A DNA stretch of 64,000 bases from an uncultured Jannaschia sp. (GTDB lineage: Bacteria; Pseudomonadota; Alphaproteobacteria; Rhodobacterales; Rhodobacteraceae): NCBI RefSeq assembly GCF_947494055.1, contig NZ_CANLTR010000004.1, positions 222,478 to 286,477 on the forward strand, in the 5' to 3' direction. Every line of letters begins with the position of its first letter. Position 1 is the stretch's first letter. The notes under the pieces were generated by a model. The model saw only the letters and a list, made by a program, of their open reading frames with translations. It was not told the origin of the DNA and did not search any database. Shown here in pieces: positions 63,001 to 64,000 of the stretch. A program made the position numbers and the translations under genes.

Positions 63001-63598
63001 CCACGAGCGGTATGCCCTTTGCGTAGGCGGCCTCCACGTGGAAGCGCTCGGTCGCCTCGGGCTTGTTATGGCGCTGCAGCTCCACGTAGAGCCGGTCGCC
63101 ATAGATCGCGTGCAGCCGGTCGAGCACCGCCTCCGCCTTCGAGACCTGCCCGTCCGCGACGAGTCGCCCGACCGCGCCGTCCGGGCCCCCGGTCAGGCAG
63201 ATCAGTCCCTCGGCATTGGCTGCCAGTTCGTCCAGCGTCACCTGCGGCAGCATGTCGGGCCGCGCGAGGTAGAGGCAGGAATTGAGCCGCATCAGGCTTT
63301 CGTAGCCGCTCTCGTCCTTGGCGAGCAGGACCACCGGCGCGGGCGTCCTCGGCTTCTGCCCGGGCTCCGCCGGATCGTGCATCACGTCGATCTGGCAGCC
63401 CATGATCGGCTGGATGCCGCGACCCTTCAGCGCAGTCGCCGCCTCCAGCGCGGCGAACATGTTGTTCGTGTCGGTCACCGCGACCGCCGGCATCTCCGCC
63501 CGCGCCACGAGGTCGGGAAGCGATTTCAGTCGCACCGCCCCTTCGAGCAGGGAATATTCGGTGTGCAGACGAAGGTGGACGAATCGCGGATCTGGCAT
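60083..63598 (-). CDS. dnaE: DNA polymerase III alpha subunit DnaE
   Basis: The replicative polymerase, 1171 residues. N-terminal PHP domain ([17 protein letters not shown]), polymerase core with the catalytic aspartates D397 and D399 in MPDFDIDF, palm block [16 protein letters not shown], fingers ([14 protein letters not shown]), the tandem HhH with [27 protein letters not shown], and an OB-fold region ([36 protein letters not shown]). Full length for an alphaproteobacterium. ATG 63598 begins the conserved [17 protein letters not shown]. Confidence 0.98.
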   Translation of the reverse strand: [1171 protein letters not shown]

Positions 63599-63712
63599 GG
63601 GGCAGGTCTAGCGTTCGTGAGCGGGCGGCGGAAGCGGCGGAGCCGCCTCGCGTTCAGCGCGTATTCAAGAAAAGCCCACTCACTTAACGATTTGATCTTT
63701 CATATGGCCGGT

Positions 63713-63741
63713 GTGACAGTTTCGTGACAATCGCCTATTGG
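63713..63741 (+). promoter_or_regulatory. Weak promoter candidate before the right-edge gene
   Basis: GTGACA (63713-63718) and TATTGG (63736-63741) are 17 nt apart in the AT-richest stretch of the window's right end (about 63660-63780), pointing toward the partial gene at 63781. Matches are modest. Confidence 0.25.
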
Positions 63742-63780
63742 TTCTCGCTGAGTCTTTAACTGTCTGTCTGGCATGAATCC

Positions 63781-64000
63781 GTGAATGTGCATGTCCGACT
63801 TCTGGCAATCCTGCTGTCCTTCGACATCCTGCTGATCTTTACGAGCGGCCTGCTTCGCGTGGCCGTCATCGGCGGATACCTCGCCGAAACTCCGACCTTT
63901 CTGAACATCGGACGGGACTGGAGGGTCGTGTCGTGTATCTGGTGGAAATTCCCTGGCGGCGTCCTCCTGGCATGTGAAGTTGCGTCTGGTCAGGCAGCGA
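63781..64000 (+). CDS. Partial gene, probable membrane protein, cut by window edge
   Basis: From GTG 63781 the frame stays open to the end of the window: 73 complete codons. It starts with a hydrophobic segment (VRLLAILLSFDILLIFTSGLLRVAVIGGYLA, about 5-35), then a polar stretch containing FLNIGRDWRVVS. No family recognised; only the first part is visible and no strong ribosome-binding site precedes the GTG. Confidence 0.45.
   Translation, partial: MNVHVRLLAILLSFDILLIFTSGLLRVAVIGGYLAETPTFLNIGRDWRVVSCIWWKFPGGVLLACEVASGQAA

Noticed and set aside
59909..63727. A 1272-codon open frame on the plus strand opposite dnaE
   Set aside because: It is antisense to dnaE, whose protein shows all catalytic motifs; long antisense frames are common at high GC, and the translation is rich in Arg, Val, Gly and His without motifs.
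1..64000. CRISPR array, insertion sequence or prophage
   Set aside because: No regularly spaced direct repeats, transposase or phage structural genes were seen in any frame.

Overview
The window is a GC-rich, gene-dense alphaproteobacterial chromosome segment, most likely from the order Rhodobacterales (Rhodobacteraceae/Roseobacter type). This is inferred from gene content: a complex I NDUFS4-type protein, an IalB-family protein, HspQ, a divergent serB/serC pair with a serC leader-like stretch, a VPLPA-CTERM protein, a DnaE of alphaproteobacterial length, and many 1- or 4-base stop/start overlaps. No prophage, transposase, CRISPR array or rRNA operon was seen; there is one tRNA gene and one clear pseudogene.

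Layout. (1) 1-8840, minus: a GlgE-type alpha-glucan operon, glgE > treS-maltokinase fusion > glgB > glgX (cut by the left edge). (2) 9126-13174: a small membrane protein, an outer-membrane-type protein, a small periplasmic protein, uvrB and an NDUFS4-like gene. (3) 13301-17658, minus: a YihY membrane protein and a complete pqqABCDE cluster. (4) 17913-20765, minus: an EEP-family hydrolase, a persulfide-dioxygenase-like metallo-hydrolase and two half-size YeeE/YedE sulfur transporters, followed by tRNA-Arg(UCU). (5) 20945-24040, minus: a sugar ABC importer without its ATPase. (6) 24189-28713: a TetR gene divergent from a three-subunit molybdenum hydroxylase operon, with a promoter and palindromic operator between them. 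(7) 28860-31673, minus: an SsuABC-type importer that contains an extra small ORF. (8) 31835-34584: a VPLPA-CTERM protein and typA. (9) 34702-41172: a di-heme peroxidase-like protein, a lytic transglycosylase lipoprotein, hspQ, a hybrid histidine kinase, an asparaginase and an IalB-like protein. (10) 41256-46406: rlmN, serB and serC-serA. (11) 46546-52983: a gamma-glutamyltransferase-like enzyme, an RsbW/STAS pair, the coupled fRMsr-MOSC-GNAT trio, and pheT. (12) 53060-57233, minus: the wreck of a phenylacetate-CoA-ligase-like gene, an APP1-domain protein, thpR, a HhH-GPD protein and two unknowns. (13) 57358-63598, minus: an M20 amidohydrolase, an RTX metalloprotease and dnaE; a cut gene begins at 63781.

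How genes work together. GlgE and TreS-Mak build alpha-glucan from trehalose/maltose through maltose-1-phosphate, GlgB branches it and GlgX debranches it. PqqA-E make the PQQ cofactor, but no quinoprotein dehydrogenase lies nearby. SerC, SerA and SerB form the whole phosphorylated serine pathway. No undescribed defence or mobile system was found. The points most worth a second look are the decayed ligase gene, the tetR/molybdenum hydroxylase control region with a probable CTG start, the small ORF coupled on both sides inside the ABC operon, and the thpR/HhH/unknown-protein cluster.
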